Below are positions 9,674-17,532 of a stretch of DNA of 64,000 nt, piece by piece; the stretch's first letter is position 1, and each line of letters starts with the position of its first letter. The position numbers and the translations under genes were made by a program. Location of the stretch: assembly GCA_044341025.1 (NCBI GenBank), contig JBIISM010000013.1, positions 1 to 64,000 on the forward strand, in the 5' to 3' direction. The DNA comes from JABMMZ01 sp044341025. Its GTDB lineage: Bacteria; Bacteroidota; Bacteroidia; NS11-12g; UBA955. Under the pieces are notes generated by a model, which was given only the letters and a program-made list of their open reading frames with translations, was not told where the DNA came from and searched no databases.

Positions 9674-10258
9674 ATGCCAAAAAAGAAATCCGCCAAAATT
9701 GATTTAAAAGATGCCATCATTATTGGCATGCTTGAAAAAAAAGCCAACGACATAACAGTTTTAGACCTTAGGAAGTTAAAAACTTCTATGGCCGATTACT
9801 TTATTGTTTGTCATGGTAACAGCGACAAACAAGTTAGTGCCATCGCTGATAGTGTTGAAGAACAAACTAAAAAACTAGCAGGCGAACGCGCTTGGCATGT
9901 TGAAGGTTCTGAACTTAACGAATGGGTATTGCTCGATTATTTCGATATCGTTGTGCATGTATTCATAGATGAGAAACGTGCTTTCTATGGAATAGAAGAT
10001 TTATGGAGCGATGCAGAGATTACCATCATTAAAGATGAAAAAGACCATAAAATAGGTTCTGCTTCAAACAAAGATGAGCCTGCTGCCAAACCAGTAAAGG
10101 CAAAAGCAAAATCTGCTAAAAAGGAAACTACAGCTGCTCCAAAAGTAAAAGTAAAAGCAGTTTCCAAGGAAACATCTTCTGCTCCAAAAGCGAAAGCAAA
10201 GGCAAAAAAGCCTGCTGCAAAAACAGCTAAAACGCCGGCAAAAACAGCTAAAAAGTAA
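9674..10258 (+). CDS. rsfS: Ribosomal silencing factor RsfS with long basic tail
   Basis: Residues 1-120 are a full RsfS/DUF143 domain (DYFIVCHGNSDKQVSAIAD, then WVLLDYFDIVVHVF and RAFYGIEDLW), which binds L14 and blocks subunit joining when growth slows. Residues 130-194 are an added Lys/Ala/Pro tail of low complexity with repeated KAKAK and PAKTAKK units, much like histone-H1-type tails. Standard RsfS proteins stop near 110-130 aa. The tail probably binds RNA or other polyanions. That is inference. Confidence 0.9.
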   Translation: MPKKKSAKIDLKDAIIIGMLEKKANDITVLDLRKLKTSMADYFIVCHGNSDKQVSAIADSVEEQTKKLAGERAWHVEGSELNEWVLLDYFDIVVHVFIDEKRAFYGIEDLWSDAEITIIKDEKDHKIGSASNKDEPAAKPVKAKAKSAKKETTAAPKVKVKAVSKETSSAPKAKAKAKKPAAKTAKTPAKTAKK

Positions 10259-10283
10259 ATTTTATATTTTTTTTAAAATATAA

Positions 10284-10314
10284 TTTGCAAAAGTCCGATT
10301 TATATCTATTTTTG
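10284..10314 (+). promoter_or_regulatory. Bacteroidota-type promoter for the tRNA-Val unit
   Basis: TTTG at 10284-10287 and TATTTTTG at 10307-10314 are 19 bases apart. This is the TTTG-N19-TAnnTTTG consensus of the primary sigma factor in this phylum. Transcription would start near 10320 and read the broken tRNA copy before the real tRNA-Val. Confidence 0.7.
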
Positions 10315-10366
10315 CAGTCCCTAAAAACGAAAAAGGTCTTGTACTTCAAGTAGTTTAAAAGGAAAA

Positions 10367-10407
10367 GGGAGCTTAGCTCTCCCGATAGCTATCGGGAGGT
10401 TCAGATC
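10367..10407 (+). repeat. Broken 5' copy of tRNA-Val interrupted by a 20-bp palindrome
   Basis: Bases 10367-10379 repeat the first 13 bases of the downstream tRNA-Val exactly (GGGAGCTTAGCTC), and the D-loop part GGTTCAGA appears again at 10399-10406. Between them lies a perfect 20-bp palindrome at 10379-10398 centred on CGATAGCTATCG. No anticodon or T arm follows, so it cannot be a tRNA. It looks like a relic of a tandem tRNA hit by a mobile palindromic repeat; the palindrome could also fold in the precursor RNA. Confidence 0.65.
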
Positions 10408-10432
10408 AAAACCTTTAACAGTTCATAAAAAA

Positions 10433-10507
10433 GGGAGCTTAGCTCAGCTGGTTCAGAGCATCTGCCTTACAAGCAGAGGGTCACTGGTTCGAACCCAGTA
10501 GCTCCCA
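10433..10507 (+). tRNA. tRNA-Val (anticodon TAC)
   Basis: A complete cloverleaf is visible. The acceptor stem is GGGAGCT with AGCTCCC. The D arm opens with GCTC. The anticodon stem TCTGC/GCAGA encloses loop CTTACAA, so the anticodon is TAC, reading GTA valine. The T arm is ACTGG-TTCGAAC-CCAGT. CCA is not encoded. Its 3' 50 bases are the left attachment core of the integrative element, so the functional tRNA is preserved after integration. Confidence 0.96.
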
Positions 10508-10509
10508 CT
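10458..10509 (+). repeat. attL core: 52-bp direct repeat inside tRNA-Val
   Basis: Bases 10458-10509 are identical to 25277-25328. They run from the anticodon stem to two bases past the tRNA 3' end. Flanking bases differ on both sides. The repeat is the crossover segment expected for a tyrosine recombinase that targets a tRNA 3' half. Confidence 0.93.
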
Positions 10510-10517
10510 TAGAGAAC

Positions 10518-10555
10518 AAAGGGTTTCAGTCGTTTTAAGATTGAAACCCTTTTTT
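10518..10555 (+). terminator. Rho-independent terminator after tRNA-Val (element-borne)
   Basis: AAGGGTTTCA and TGAAACCCTT form a 10-bp stem around a 13-base loop, followed by a run of T. It lies inside the element, so integration replaced the original tRNA terminator, which now sits after attR at 25334. Confidence 0.8.
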
Positions 10556-10578
10556 CATTTGCACATAATTTGCACAAA
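10556..10578 (+). repeat. Left arm-type repeat (TTTGCACA motif)
   Basis: A 23-base segment containing two TTTGCACA units 11 bases apart is repeated exactly at 25144-25166 next to attR. Paired repeats just inside both att cores are what arm-type integrase binding sites look like. Apart from these sites, the terminator and a -7-like TAGGTTTG at 10691, I see nothing in 10510-10716. Confidence 0.6.
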
Positions 10579-10716
10579 TTCCTTCCGAAAACGGCTTTAT
10601 TTAATTAGGTTTGAGTTATTCTCTTTAATGAATCAAATTTTAAAATAAAGACTTAAATCTATTTTTTAAAAATTACAATTAAAAATCAATTAGGTTTGTA
10701 AACAAAATACTTAATC

Positions 10717-11223
10717 ATGAAACTTAAAAATCACTTTAACTTACTATTGGCTATTACTTTAATGTTTTCTATTTACTCTTGTAGTGGCAATAAAAACAAT
10801 AACCAAACATCAACTAATGGGCAAGACTCTGTCATAGAGAAAGAGTGTGAGGCCTATTTAATCAATACACTTGATGACCCAAGCTCGTATCAAAGAATTT
10901 CAGTTAGTTTAGTTGATACGATTTATAAACTTCAAGACTTAGAAGATAACTTAGATATTTATTATCGGGAGGCTTACCAAATTGAAAAAGATTTGTCGCC
11001 GAAATCAGAAATCTTGGAAAAACAAAATAAAAGAGATTCAGTCTTAAAATTAATTGAATCAATAAAAGCAAACCCAGCCCGAAATGAAATATTGCACTAT
11101 GTATACACATTAAGATACAGGGCAAAAAATAAAATGGGGGCATTGGTAAAAGGGGCATCTGTGATTTATTATACTCCAACTGAAAAAGAAGGTTCTAAGT
11201 TTTTTATTTATTTAAACGAATAG
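10717..11223 (+). CDS. Hypothetical lipoprotein
   Basis: The 168-aa protein has a lipoprotein signal peptide with lipobox IYSC (Cys22) and an Asn/Gln-rich linker. The remainder resembles small secreted proteins that open with a phrase like ECEAYLINTLDDPSSYQRIS. A central charged helical part (residues 65-115) may form a coiled coil. I do not recognise a named family. It is the first gene inside attL, with TAGGTTTG (10691-10698) as a likely -7 element just upstream. It is probably cargo. Confidence 0.6.
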   Translation: MKLKNHFNLLLAITLMFSIYSCSGNKNNNQTSTNGQDSVIEKECEAYLINTLDDPSSYQRISVSLVDTIYKLQDLEDNLDIYYREAYQIEKDLSPKSEILEKQNKRDSVLKLIESIKANPARNEILHYVYTLRYRAKNKMGALVKGASVIYYTPTEKEGSKFFIYLNE

Positions 11224-11271
11224 TTATTAAGCCTTATGAATATTCGTTGACAATTTCATTTTGACCGTAAT

Positions 11272-12093
11272 TTATTTGGAATAGATTTTATTTAACTTCT
11301 CAATAATTAAATGTTTTTGCTCTGTATCTCCAATTTTGGCATCATTTCTAACCGCAGGGACAATTATTTTGTCGTTATCTAAAAACTTTAAACCAATCCC
11401 ATAGTACTGACACATTTTCATTAATCTACCTGCTCTTGCATCTGTATTAGGTTTATAACAAAAGAAAAAAACATAGTCTGAAAATAATTTATAACCGCAG
11501 CATTGCGCAAATCCAATCAATTCTGACTCGTTATCAATTTTATGTTTGACTTCAACAGAAACAACTAAGGCATGATTGCCTTGGATATTGATTCCGATTA
11601 TATCAGGATTTGAGAACTTTCCTTGTCCATAAGCAATGGCACCACCATTAACCATGTAACGAAAATTGACACCATCCAATGAGTAATTGTTTAACCATTC
11701 TTTTACTTCTGGATATAAATCCTTTTCAAGAATTTTTTCCTGATGTATCTCAGCTAATAATTCCTTCTCTTGAGTTTTTAATATTTTTTTTGGTTTCAGA
11801 TTTGGTGTTGAATTTGAGATTTCAAACCAATAATGCTTTATACCCTTAATTGCTTTGCATTTGATTTTATCAGCCTCATACTTTCTCAAACTATTAACTG
11901 TCCGCAAAATACTATTTCGGTGAATGCCTTTTCCTCGTCTTCTCCCTATGTTTATTTCAGTAAAAATTTCGGTGACTGTTTTTGCATTATTCCGATTTAA
12001 TTTGACCAAAAACTCTGCAATTGTTTCAGCGCCATCTGAGAGGAGTGCAATACTTCTAAACTCAATATTACCAATAAGTACTTTTTTTACCAT
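11272..12093 (-). CDS. Winged-helix plus PD-(D/E)XK nuclease-like protein
   Basis: The 273-aa protein has two parts. Residues 20-90 look like a winged-helix/HARE-type DNA-binding domain (TVTEIFTEINIGRRRGKGIH, then SILRTVNSLRKYEADKI). Residues 120-260 contain D164 in SNPDIIGI and E181-V-K183 in VSVEVKHK, the spaced D...ExK of a restriction-type nuclease fold, followed by GFAQCCGYKLFSDYVFF. It lies 21 bases after a second nuclease-like gene on the same strand, so they form an operon. It may be a restriction or anti-invader effector. No methyltransferase is nearby. No family name is certain. Confidence 0.55.
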   Translation of the reverse strand: MVKKVLIGNIEFRSIALLSDGAETIAEFLVKLNRNNAKTVTEIFTEINIGRRRGKGIHRNSILRTVNSLRKYEADKIKCKAIKGIKHYWFEISNSTPNLKPKKILKTQEKELLAEIHQEKILEKDLYPEVKEWLNNYSLDGVNFRYMVNGGAIAYGQGKFSNPDIIGINIQGNHALVVSVEVKHKIDNESELIGFAQCCGYKLFSDYVFFFCYKPNTDARAGRLMKMCQYYGIGLKFLDNDKIIVPAVRNDAKIGDTEQKHLIIEKLNKIYSK

Positions 12094-12114
12094 ATTTGTT
12101 TATGAAATTTAGAA

Positions 12115-13134
12115 CTATATGATATAAAGTTGTGCTGAATCAACTAATTGCCTCTTAATAGCAACAATACTATCAATACTTGTGACTTCGATTTTTTGCC
12201 CACCATTAATTTCTATAAAGTGCTTGTTTTTAGCACTGGTAATTTTACATATTGTTTTCTTGTTATTGTCATCAACCAAAATGTTGAAACTGTTCTTTTG
12301 GTCTCGATAAGATATTCTTGAAGAATCGAACTTCTTCAAAGAATTTATTAATAATGTCTTTACTGTGTGGTAAATTTTCAATTCTTCAGCTGTAGTAATA
12401 ACAATACTTCCATTTTTAGATTCTTCTTCAATGACTTTAGGCAATGCATTTTGAATAGCATTAGAATTGATTAGATTTTTAATTTTGGTTTTAATTGTAT
12501 CTGTCATTCTTTGCCCTTCCATCCTCGAGAAAATTGCTTTAATAAATCCTTCTGAGGGGTCTGAAAGTTCTGAAGCCAATGCATCTGCAAATCCTTCTAA
12601 GAAATAAAAAACTTGGGCCTCTTCATAAAGCTCTTTTAAATCAATGTTATTCTTGTGTAATTTTGATAAGTTATCTAACAAATCATCATTAATTTCTTTA
12701 AAATCTAAAACTAAAAAAGGAACTTCATACAATTTCATCTCTTTCTTAGCTTCGTTAGGAAAATAAATTCTCCATTCTAAACCATTTGTTAAAATTCCAA
12801 ATTTTGAATTTTGGGTATTAATAAAATAATTATTTAACTGAGAGGCTTCTTTATCGGTTAACTTCTTCCCATGTGTTTTGCATTCTACTATAACCTCAGG
12901 TATTTTACCTTTTACAATCAAACCTATGTCAGCTTTATCATTTTTCTTACCCCATCCAGCATTAATTTCAGTTGCCTGATCATCGATACGACTATATCCT
13001 AGTATTTCTAAAATTGGTTCAATCACAACATGACGAGTTTGTGCTTCATTAGTGCATCGTTCATCTAATCTAGATAAGTCAAACTTCGACATAGACTTCT
13101 TTATTGCATTTACGATTTGTTTGTTAACTGGCAT
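12115..13134 (-). CDS. HsdR-N-like (type I restriction enzyme N-terminal domain) protein
   Basis: Residues 20-130 match the HSDR_N_2 pattern: NEAQTRHVVIEPILEILGY, D69 in KADIGLI, E84-C-K86 in VIVECKTHGK, then QLNNYFINTQNSKFGILTNG and WRIYF. This is a PD-(D/E)XK nuclease domain that in HsdR is followed by a helicase. Here no helicase follows; residues 160-339 are an unidentified helical and small beta region. The protein is therefore a stand-alone nuclease-like protein in an operon with the winged-helix nuclease at 11272. A role in defence is inference from the domain pair and the island context. Confidence 0.68.
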   Translation of the reverse strand: MPVNKQIVNAIKKSMSKFDLSRLDERCTNEAQTRHVVIEPILEILGYSRIDDQATEINAGWGKKNDKADIGLIVKGKIPEVIVECKTHGKKLTDKEASQLNNYFINTQNSKFGILTNGLEWRIYFPNEAKKEMKLYEVPFLVLDFKEINDDLLDNLSKLHKNNIDLKELYEEAQVFYFLEGFADALASELSDPSEGFIKAIFSRMEGQRMTDTIKTKIKNLINSNAIQNALPKVIEEESKNGSIVITTAEELKIYHTVKTLLINSLKKFDSSRISYRDQKNSFNILVDDNNKKTICKITSAKNKHFIEINGGQKIEVTSIDSIVAIKRQLVDSAQLYII

Positions 13135-13314
13135 ATGATTCTATTTTGGGGTAAAGGTATTTATTTTTATATCATTTTTTAAATTAAAATTTAGATGTTA
13201 ACAGATGAAATATCCGCTAATTCATTAAATCACAACAAAGTGCTGTTTTTTGGATGATAAGAATTACTTTTGAAACTATTACTTACGTCTATTAGGTTTT
13301 TAAATTTATTATTA

Positions 13315-14358
13315 ATGAATAAAATACTTCACACTTATTTTTTTGGCTATCTTTCATATCGGTACAGGAGACTTATAAGGTCATTATCAATTATTTTACT
13401 TGTTTTCACAATTATTATTGTCTTAATTAATATTTATCAACTTCATAACGATAAACAAATTAATTTTATTTACGAGAGATATGTCTCAACAGAATATGCT
13501 TCTCAAGACTTTTATACAACTTCTATTGGGAATGAGCGCACAAAATCATATTTAGTCAATAAATATGGTGATGAAGGATTTCAAAACCAAATAGATAATG
13601 GAATACTAACAAAGATGCAAAGTTGCATAAGACCAGACAAGGAATTTACTAAAAATGAATTTATAAATTCCTTGCCAACAAACAATGCACTTGGTTGCAT
13701 TGCCTTTGCGATTGGGAAACAAGAAAATATGGAAGGAATTAACAATTACAGAAATGCAGATGATTTTATATTAAAAGGTTTAAAAATTCGTTATTTTAAT
13801 ACGCCCTTTCCATTGGTACTATCAATCTTTATATATTGCATTTTAATTTGTGTGATTAGTTATTTGATAGAACCTTTTATACTTGAGAAAAGAAATAAAG
13901 TAGATGATTTAGGTTCAATCAAAAACAGTGAAAGTGCTTACAATGAACCCAAAAATTTCTTTAAAAATATTATAATTAAAAATGATAACGTAAAGTTTGC
14001 TCAAGCTAGGTTTGACGAAAAAGGACCTAAAAAGAAATCAAGATTTGATAATTATTTTACCTTCAATAATGAATACTTGAGCGGGACAAATTTCTGGATT
14101 AGGATGTTTGTAGGATGGTTAACGCTTGTAATATTCGGATTAGGGTTCTATATAATGCTAACAACAACCTACAAAAGGGCACAATCATTAGGCCTTAGTA
14201 AAGTCTTAGCAATAACATCTTGCATATATATTCCCATTATGAATATTTTAACATTTTTGCTAATAAGAACTGATGATTCTGAAGTGAATTTATTAAAAGC
14301 AGTTATACTTGGTATTCCTTTTGCGTATTTTTATTTTAAAAATGGCAAAAAAAAGTAA
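13315..14358 (+). CDS. Membrane protein with C-terminal DUF805-like domain (paralog 1)
   Basis: From ATG 13315 the product has a TM near residues 22-44, an extracytoplasmic segment of about 110 aa, a second TM, and a C-terminal part reading NEYLSGTNFWIRMF, then FGLGFYIMLTTTYKRAQSLG, with two more TM segments. The last ~100 residues are homologous to those of the next gene. The order of motifs resembles the small DUF805 membrane family, but I would not insist on it. A TAnnTTTG -7 element at 13265-13272 supports this start over TTG 13270. Function is unknown. Confidence 0.55.
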   Translation: MNKILHTYFFGYLSYRYRRLIRSLSIILLVFTIIIVLINIYQLHNDKQINFIYERYVSTEYASQDFYTTSIGNERTKSYLVNKYGDEGFQNQIDNGILTKMQSCIRPDKEFTKNEFINSLPTNNALGCIAFAIGKQENMEGINNYRNADDFILKGLKIRYFNTPFPLVLSIFIYCILICVISYLIEPFILEKRNKVDDLGSIKNSESAYNEPKNFFKNIIIKNDNVKFAQARFDEKGPKKKSRFDNYFTFNNEYLSGTNFWIRMFVGWLTLVIFGLGFYIMLTTTYKRAQSLGLSKVLAITSCIYIPIMNILTFLLIRTDDSEVNLLKAVILGIPFAYFYFKNGKKK

Positions 14359-14426
14359 GTCTTTTTTAAATATAAAACAGCTGATAAATTAATTAAATTC
14401 AATAGTAAATTAACTTAACTTTGATT

Positions 14427-15536
14427 ATGAAATGGTTTAAAATAGGAGAGTATTTTAATGGGATTAAATTCTTGAAAATAAACAACATTAGAAAGAAAAT
14501 CGCATTTGAAATAATTATATTAATATTCACATCTCTAGTTTGCTCACTTATTTATTTGATTGGAGACTACTCAGAACATAAAAAAATAGCAAATCATGAA
14601 AGTAAGGTAGAAACAATAAAAATAGAAATTGATTCCTTAAAAAGTTATTATTATTTCAGGCGTGTATACTCTTGGTTAGATCAAAATGGCCATATAAGTG
14701 ATTATACATATAATTCATTTAAGAAAAATATTCTCAAGGACAATGATTCCTCATTTAGAAAAGATATTTATTATATAATATGCAGATCGGATCCAAGTTA
14801 TAAAAATGAGTTTACATTTGAAGACTTTATCAATACATTGGAGGTCGATTCAATTGAACAAATAGATGAAGTCGATGAGCAGATTATAGCATTAGAAAAA
14901 CAAAGTGAATTTCTTAATCAACATCCAACTGAATATAATGACAGCTATGAATACCTAATTGGTATAATATTTTTCATTTGCTACCCTTTGCGATTTATTT
15001 ATTATTTATTGAAATGGGCTTTCAAAACTCTAAAAGAGGAAGAAACAGCATCTAATACAAACCCAATAAAAAACAATACCCTTCTAATTGATGAATGCAA
15101 ATCAATAGATGAAAAACCAAACAATTTAAGCAGCTATAAAAAAGAAATATCGCCATCAAAAAGTCGCCAGCACAAAATGGAGAAAAAAGGATATAAAATT
15201 AGACTAAAAAAATATTTTACTAATAGCGACGAATATATTAACGGAAATCAGTTCTGGATGAGATCGTTCCTGGGCGCTATCACAATCCCTCTGTTTGGAT
15301 TGGGCTTGTATTTAATATTTTTAGCAGCTTATAAAAGATGCAAGTCAGTTGGATTTGACAAAACCGTATCAAAAATATGCTCACATCTTTTAGTGCTAGT
15401 AAGCATAATTTCACCTTTTCTTCCATTGGTTTTACCTAAGATATATAATTACTCCTTTGAGGAAGTGTTATTCGTTGAGTTTTTACTTAGTTTACCTTTT
15501 GTCTATTTACACTTAACAAATGGTGCGAGAAAGTAA
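14427..15536 (+). CDS. Membrane protein with C-terminal DUF805-like domain (paralog 2)
   Basis: This protein of about 369 aa has the same layout as its upstream neighbour: N-terminal TM (residues 24-44), a charged soluble part rich in short helices, a central TM pair, a Lys/Ser linker, then DEYINGNQFWMRSF with FGLGLYLIFLAAYKRCKSVG and terminal TMs. The conserved YKR and FGLGxY positions match paralog 1, so the genes arose by tandem duplication and then diverged strongly in their outer domains. The gap is only 68 bases. Function is unknown; co-occurrence with nuclease genes suggests a shared cargo module. Confidence 0.55.
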   Translation: MKWFKIGEYFNGIKFLKINNIRKKIAFEIIILIFTSLVCSLIYLIGDYSEHKKIANHESKVETIKIEIDSLKSYYYFRRVYSWLDQNGHISDYTYNSFKKNILKDNDSSFRKDIYYIICRSDPSYKNEFTFEDFINTLEVDSIEQIDEVDEQIIALEKQSEFLNQHPTEYNDSYEYLIGIIFFICYPLRFIYYLLKWAFKTLKEEETASNTNPIKNNTLLIDECKSIDEKPNNLSSYKKEISPSKSRQHKMEKKGYKIRLKKYFTNSDEYINGNQFWMRSFLGAITIPLFGLGLYLIFLAAYKRCKSVGFDKTVSKICSHLLVLVSIISPFLPLVLPKIYNYSFEEVLFVEFLLSLPFVYLHLTNGARK

Positions 15537-15621
15537 TTAAATTGGATATCACCTAAAAGTTTTATGTTTGGAGAAATATTTTCAACTTGAATGCGATAGC
15601 TAAGACAATAAAAAATAGATA

Positions 15622-16953
15622 ATGCCAGGAAGATTAACCACAAGGGGCTTTTTAGAAAGAGCAAAATTAGTTCATGGAGATAAGTACGATTATAGTAAAA
15701 TAACTTATTTGTTTGAATCGGATAAGATTACTATTTTCTGCATAAAACATCAAATAGATTTTCAGCAATCCGTTCAAAAACATTTAGCTGGGCAAGGTTG
15801 TAGAAAATGCTTTTCTGAAGCAAACGGAGATAGATGTCGAACCAGTGTGGTTGAATTTGTTAAGAAAGCAAAAGCTATTCATGGAGACAAATACAACTAT
15901 GATGGAATAGATTATAAAAACAACAACACAAACATAAAGATTAATTGCCCATTACATGGCGATTTTTTCCAAACACCCGGTAATCATACGCACAAGACTA
16001 ATCCGCAAGGTTGTTCTGAATGCAGCGGCAGAACAAATTGGACTCAGGAAAAGTTTATTAGTAAGGCAAGAGAAGTTCATGAAGGTCAATACAATTATGA
16101 CAAGGTTAAATTTATTAATACTACCCAAAAAGTTAATATTCATTGCCCTAAACATGGTATTTTTCCACAAACACCCAGCAAGCATCTAAGTGGACAGAAA
16201 TGCCCAAAATGTGCTAGTAATTTTAGAGGGACGACTGAAAGTTTTATTGCAAAAGCAATAGAAATTCATGGAGAAAAATATTCATATGATAATACAAAAT
16301 ATATCAGTAATCATGAAAATGTATTTATAACCTGCCCAATTCATGGAGATTTCGAGCAATCACCAGCAAATCATACACATAAGTCAAATCCCCAAGGCTG
16401 CCGAAAGTGTGCTGGACGCTATCCATTAAACACTTCTGAATTTATATTAAGAGCCAATGAGAAACACGATTATTATTATGACTACAGTAAAGTTGTATAT
16501 GAAAGTATGACCTCAAAAGTTATAATACTTTGTCCTTTTCATGGCGAATTTAATCAACAATCAAGCGTTCATTTGCAAGGTAGTGGTTGTCAAAAATGCA
16601 GGTTGCCAAAGGGAGAACAGAAGATCCAAAAAGCCCTAAAAGAATTTGATGTACAATTTGAACAACAATATTCTTTTCCAGATTGTAGAAATAAAAATCC
16701 TTTGCCTTTTGACTTCTTAGTCAGAATTGGAGAAAACCGGTTTTTAATTGAATTTAATGGAGAACAACACTATCGGCCTGTTAAATTTGGTGGGGGAGAT
16801 GATAAAGGTGCTGATGAAACATTTGAAGAAGTAAAAAGGAGAGATGCAATTAAGTTGGAATATGCTAAGAAAAATAGAATCCCCTTATTGATAATAAAAC
16901 AAGATGAAGCTAACAAGATTTCAGAGATTATTAAAGGTTTTTTAAACTTATAA
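15622..16953 (+). CDS. EDxHD (Vsr-like) nuclease with five zinc-knuckle repeats
   Basis: The 443-aa protein has five tandem ~58-aa repeats (about residues 7-64, 76-135, 142-198, 206-264 and 271-327). Each reads roughly FIxKAxxIHGxKYxYD, then ICPxHG, and ends GCxxC, giving four Cys/His zinc ligands; repeat 1 has C-I-K-H in place of CPxH. The C-terminal 115 residues carry GEQKI (E332), PLPFDF (D364), IEFNGEQHY (H383) and RRDAIK (D408), the pattern of the EDxHD/Vsr fold used by phage-encoded homing endonuclease I-Bth0305I and DNA mismatch nucleases. I infer a DNA-binding repeat array fused to a nicking or cutting domain. The target is unknown. Confidence 0.72.
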   Translation: MPGRLTTRGFLERAKLVHGDKYDYSKITYLFESDKITIFCIKHQIDFQQSVQKHLAGQGCRKCFSEANGDRCRTSVVEFVKKAKAIHGDKYNYDGIDYKNNNTNIKINCPLHGDFFQTPGNHTHKTNPQGCSECSGRTNWTQEKFISKAREVHEGQYNYDKVKFINTTQKVNIHCPKHGIFPQTPSKHLSGQKCPKCASNFRGTTESFIAKAIEIHGEKYSYDNTKYISNHENVFITCPIHGDFEQSPANHTHKSNPQGCRKCAGRYPLNTSEFILRANEKHDYYYDYSKVVYESMTSKVIILCPFHGEFNQQSSVHLQGSGCQKCRLPKGEQKIQKALKEFDVQFEQQYSFPDCRNKNPLPFDFLVRIGENRFLIEFNGEQHYRPVKFGGGDDKGADETFEEVKRRDAIKLEYAKKNRIPLLIIKQDEANKISEIIKGFLNL

Positions 16954-17036
16954 TGGAGTAAAATAAATCAAAGCATAAAGCAGAACCTTTTTGATATAAT
17001 TGGGTTCGTGCAAGTTACTTACCGTTATTTGTTAAA

Positions 17037-17276
17037 TTAAATATCTATAAAAAGTGGCTTTTCAGTATTGCCCCCCCATTTCAGCAAATGGGAATTAAGA
17101 ACAGTTGCCATCTCTAAGGTGTTATCATAATCATTTAAAAATATACCTATGAAGGGGTTGCAGGATTGAACAACTATTAAATATTGGGCTGGGGTTAATA
17201 TATTGCTTTCCCCCAATTTAATAAGTTCTTTAATGCTGTTTACTTTTAGTTTAGTTTCTTTGTTTTCCATTATCAT
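17037..17276 (-). CDS. Hypothetical 79-aa protein, copy 1
   Basis: This small soluble protein starts MIMENKETKLKVNSIKELIK. It is nearly identical to the first 50 residues of the protein at 21436-21687 and diverges completely after FLNDY, so the duplication boundary falls inside the gene. Its start overlaps the stop of the terminase-small-like fragment by four bases (ATGA). No family is recognised. The pairing with the terminase-like gene is kept in both copies, so they probably act together. Confidence 0.5.
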   Translation of the reverse strand: MIMENKETKLKVNSIKELIKLGESNILTPAQYLIVVQSCNPFIGIFLNDYDNTLEMATVLNSHLLKWGGNTEKPLFIDI

Positions 17277-17532
17277 AAAGGGTTTATATCGTCTGAATAT
17301 TTAACAATTACTTCAATCGGCTTAAATTGTTCTTTATCTTCAATTGTGTTCCTGTCTGTCATTCCTAATTTGTTTTTAGCATAGAATATACCTTTGCCCT
17401 CATTTGCGACAATATCAATCGAAAGTGCATCAAATATACCCTCAATGTTTTTTATAGTGTGCATCACGGTTTCGTCTTCACTTCTTAACCAGTTGTAATA
17501 AGTAGACCTGCACAATGTCGGCTTTTCTTTTA
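17146..17532 (-). repeat. 387-bp direct repeat, copy 1
   Basis: Bases 17146-17532 correspond to 21557-21943 at a constant offset of 4411 bases, with scattered substitutions (roughly 95% identity by eye). The repeat spans the 3' part of the terminase-small-like gene and the 5' part of the 79-aa gene. Both copies have the same orientation, so recombination between them would delete 4.4 kb. Confidence 0.85.
17273..17532 (-). pseudogene. Terminase-small-subunit-like gene, 5'-truncated copy
   Basis: This matches the last ~85 residues of the full copy at 21684-22115 (TLCRSTYYNWLRSE to the C-terminal INPL). The first ~60 residues are missing: identity to the full copy stops at base 17532, where the primase-like C-terminal part begins. 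An ATG-like internal start would give only 80 aa. It is a remnant created by recombination. Confidence 0.65.

Noticed and set aside
9985..10167. 60-aa frame opposite rsfS
   Set aside because: It is the antisense of the Lys/Ala-rich tail and reads as F/A-rich low complexity.
12115..13134. Full type I restriction enzyme (HsdR)
   Set aside because: Only the N-terminal nuclease-like domain is present; no helicase motifs and no hsdM or hsdS occur in the window.
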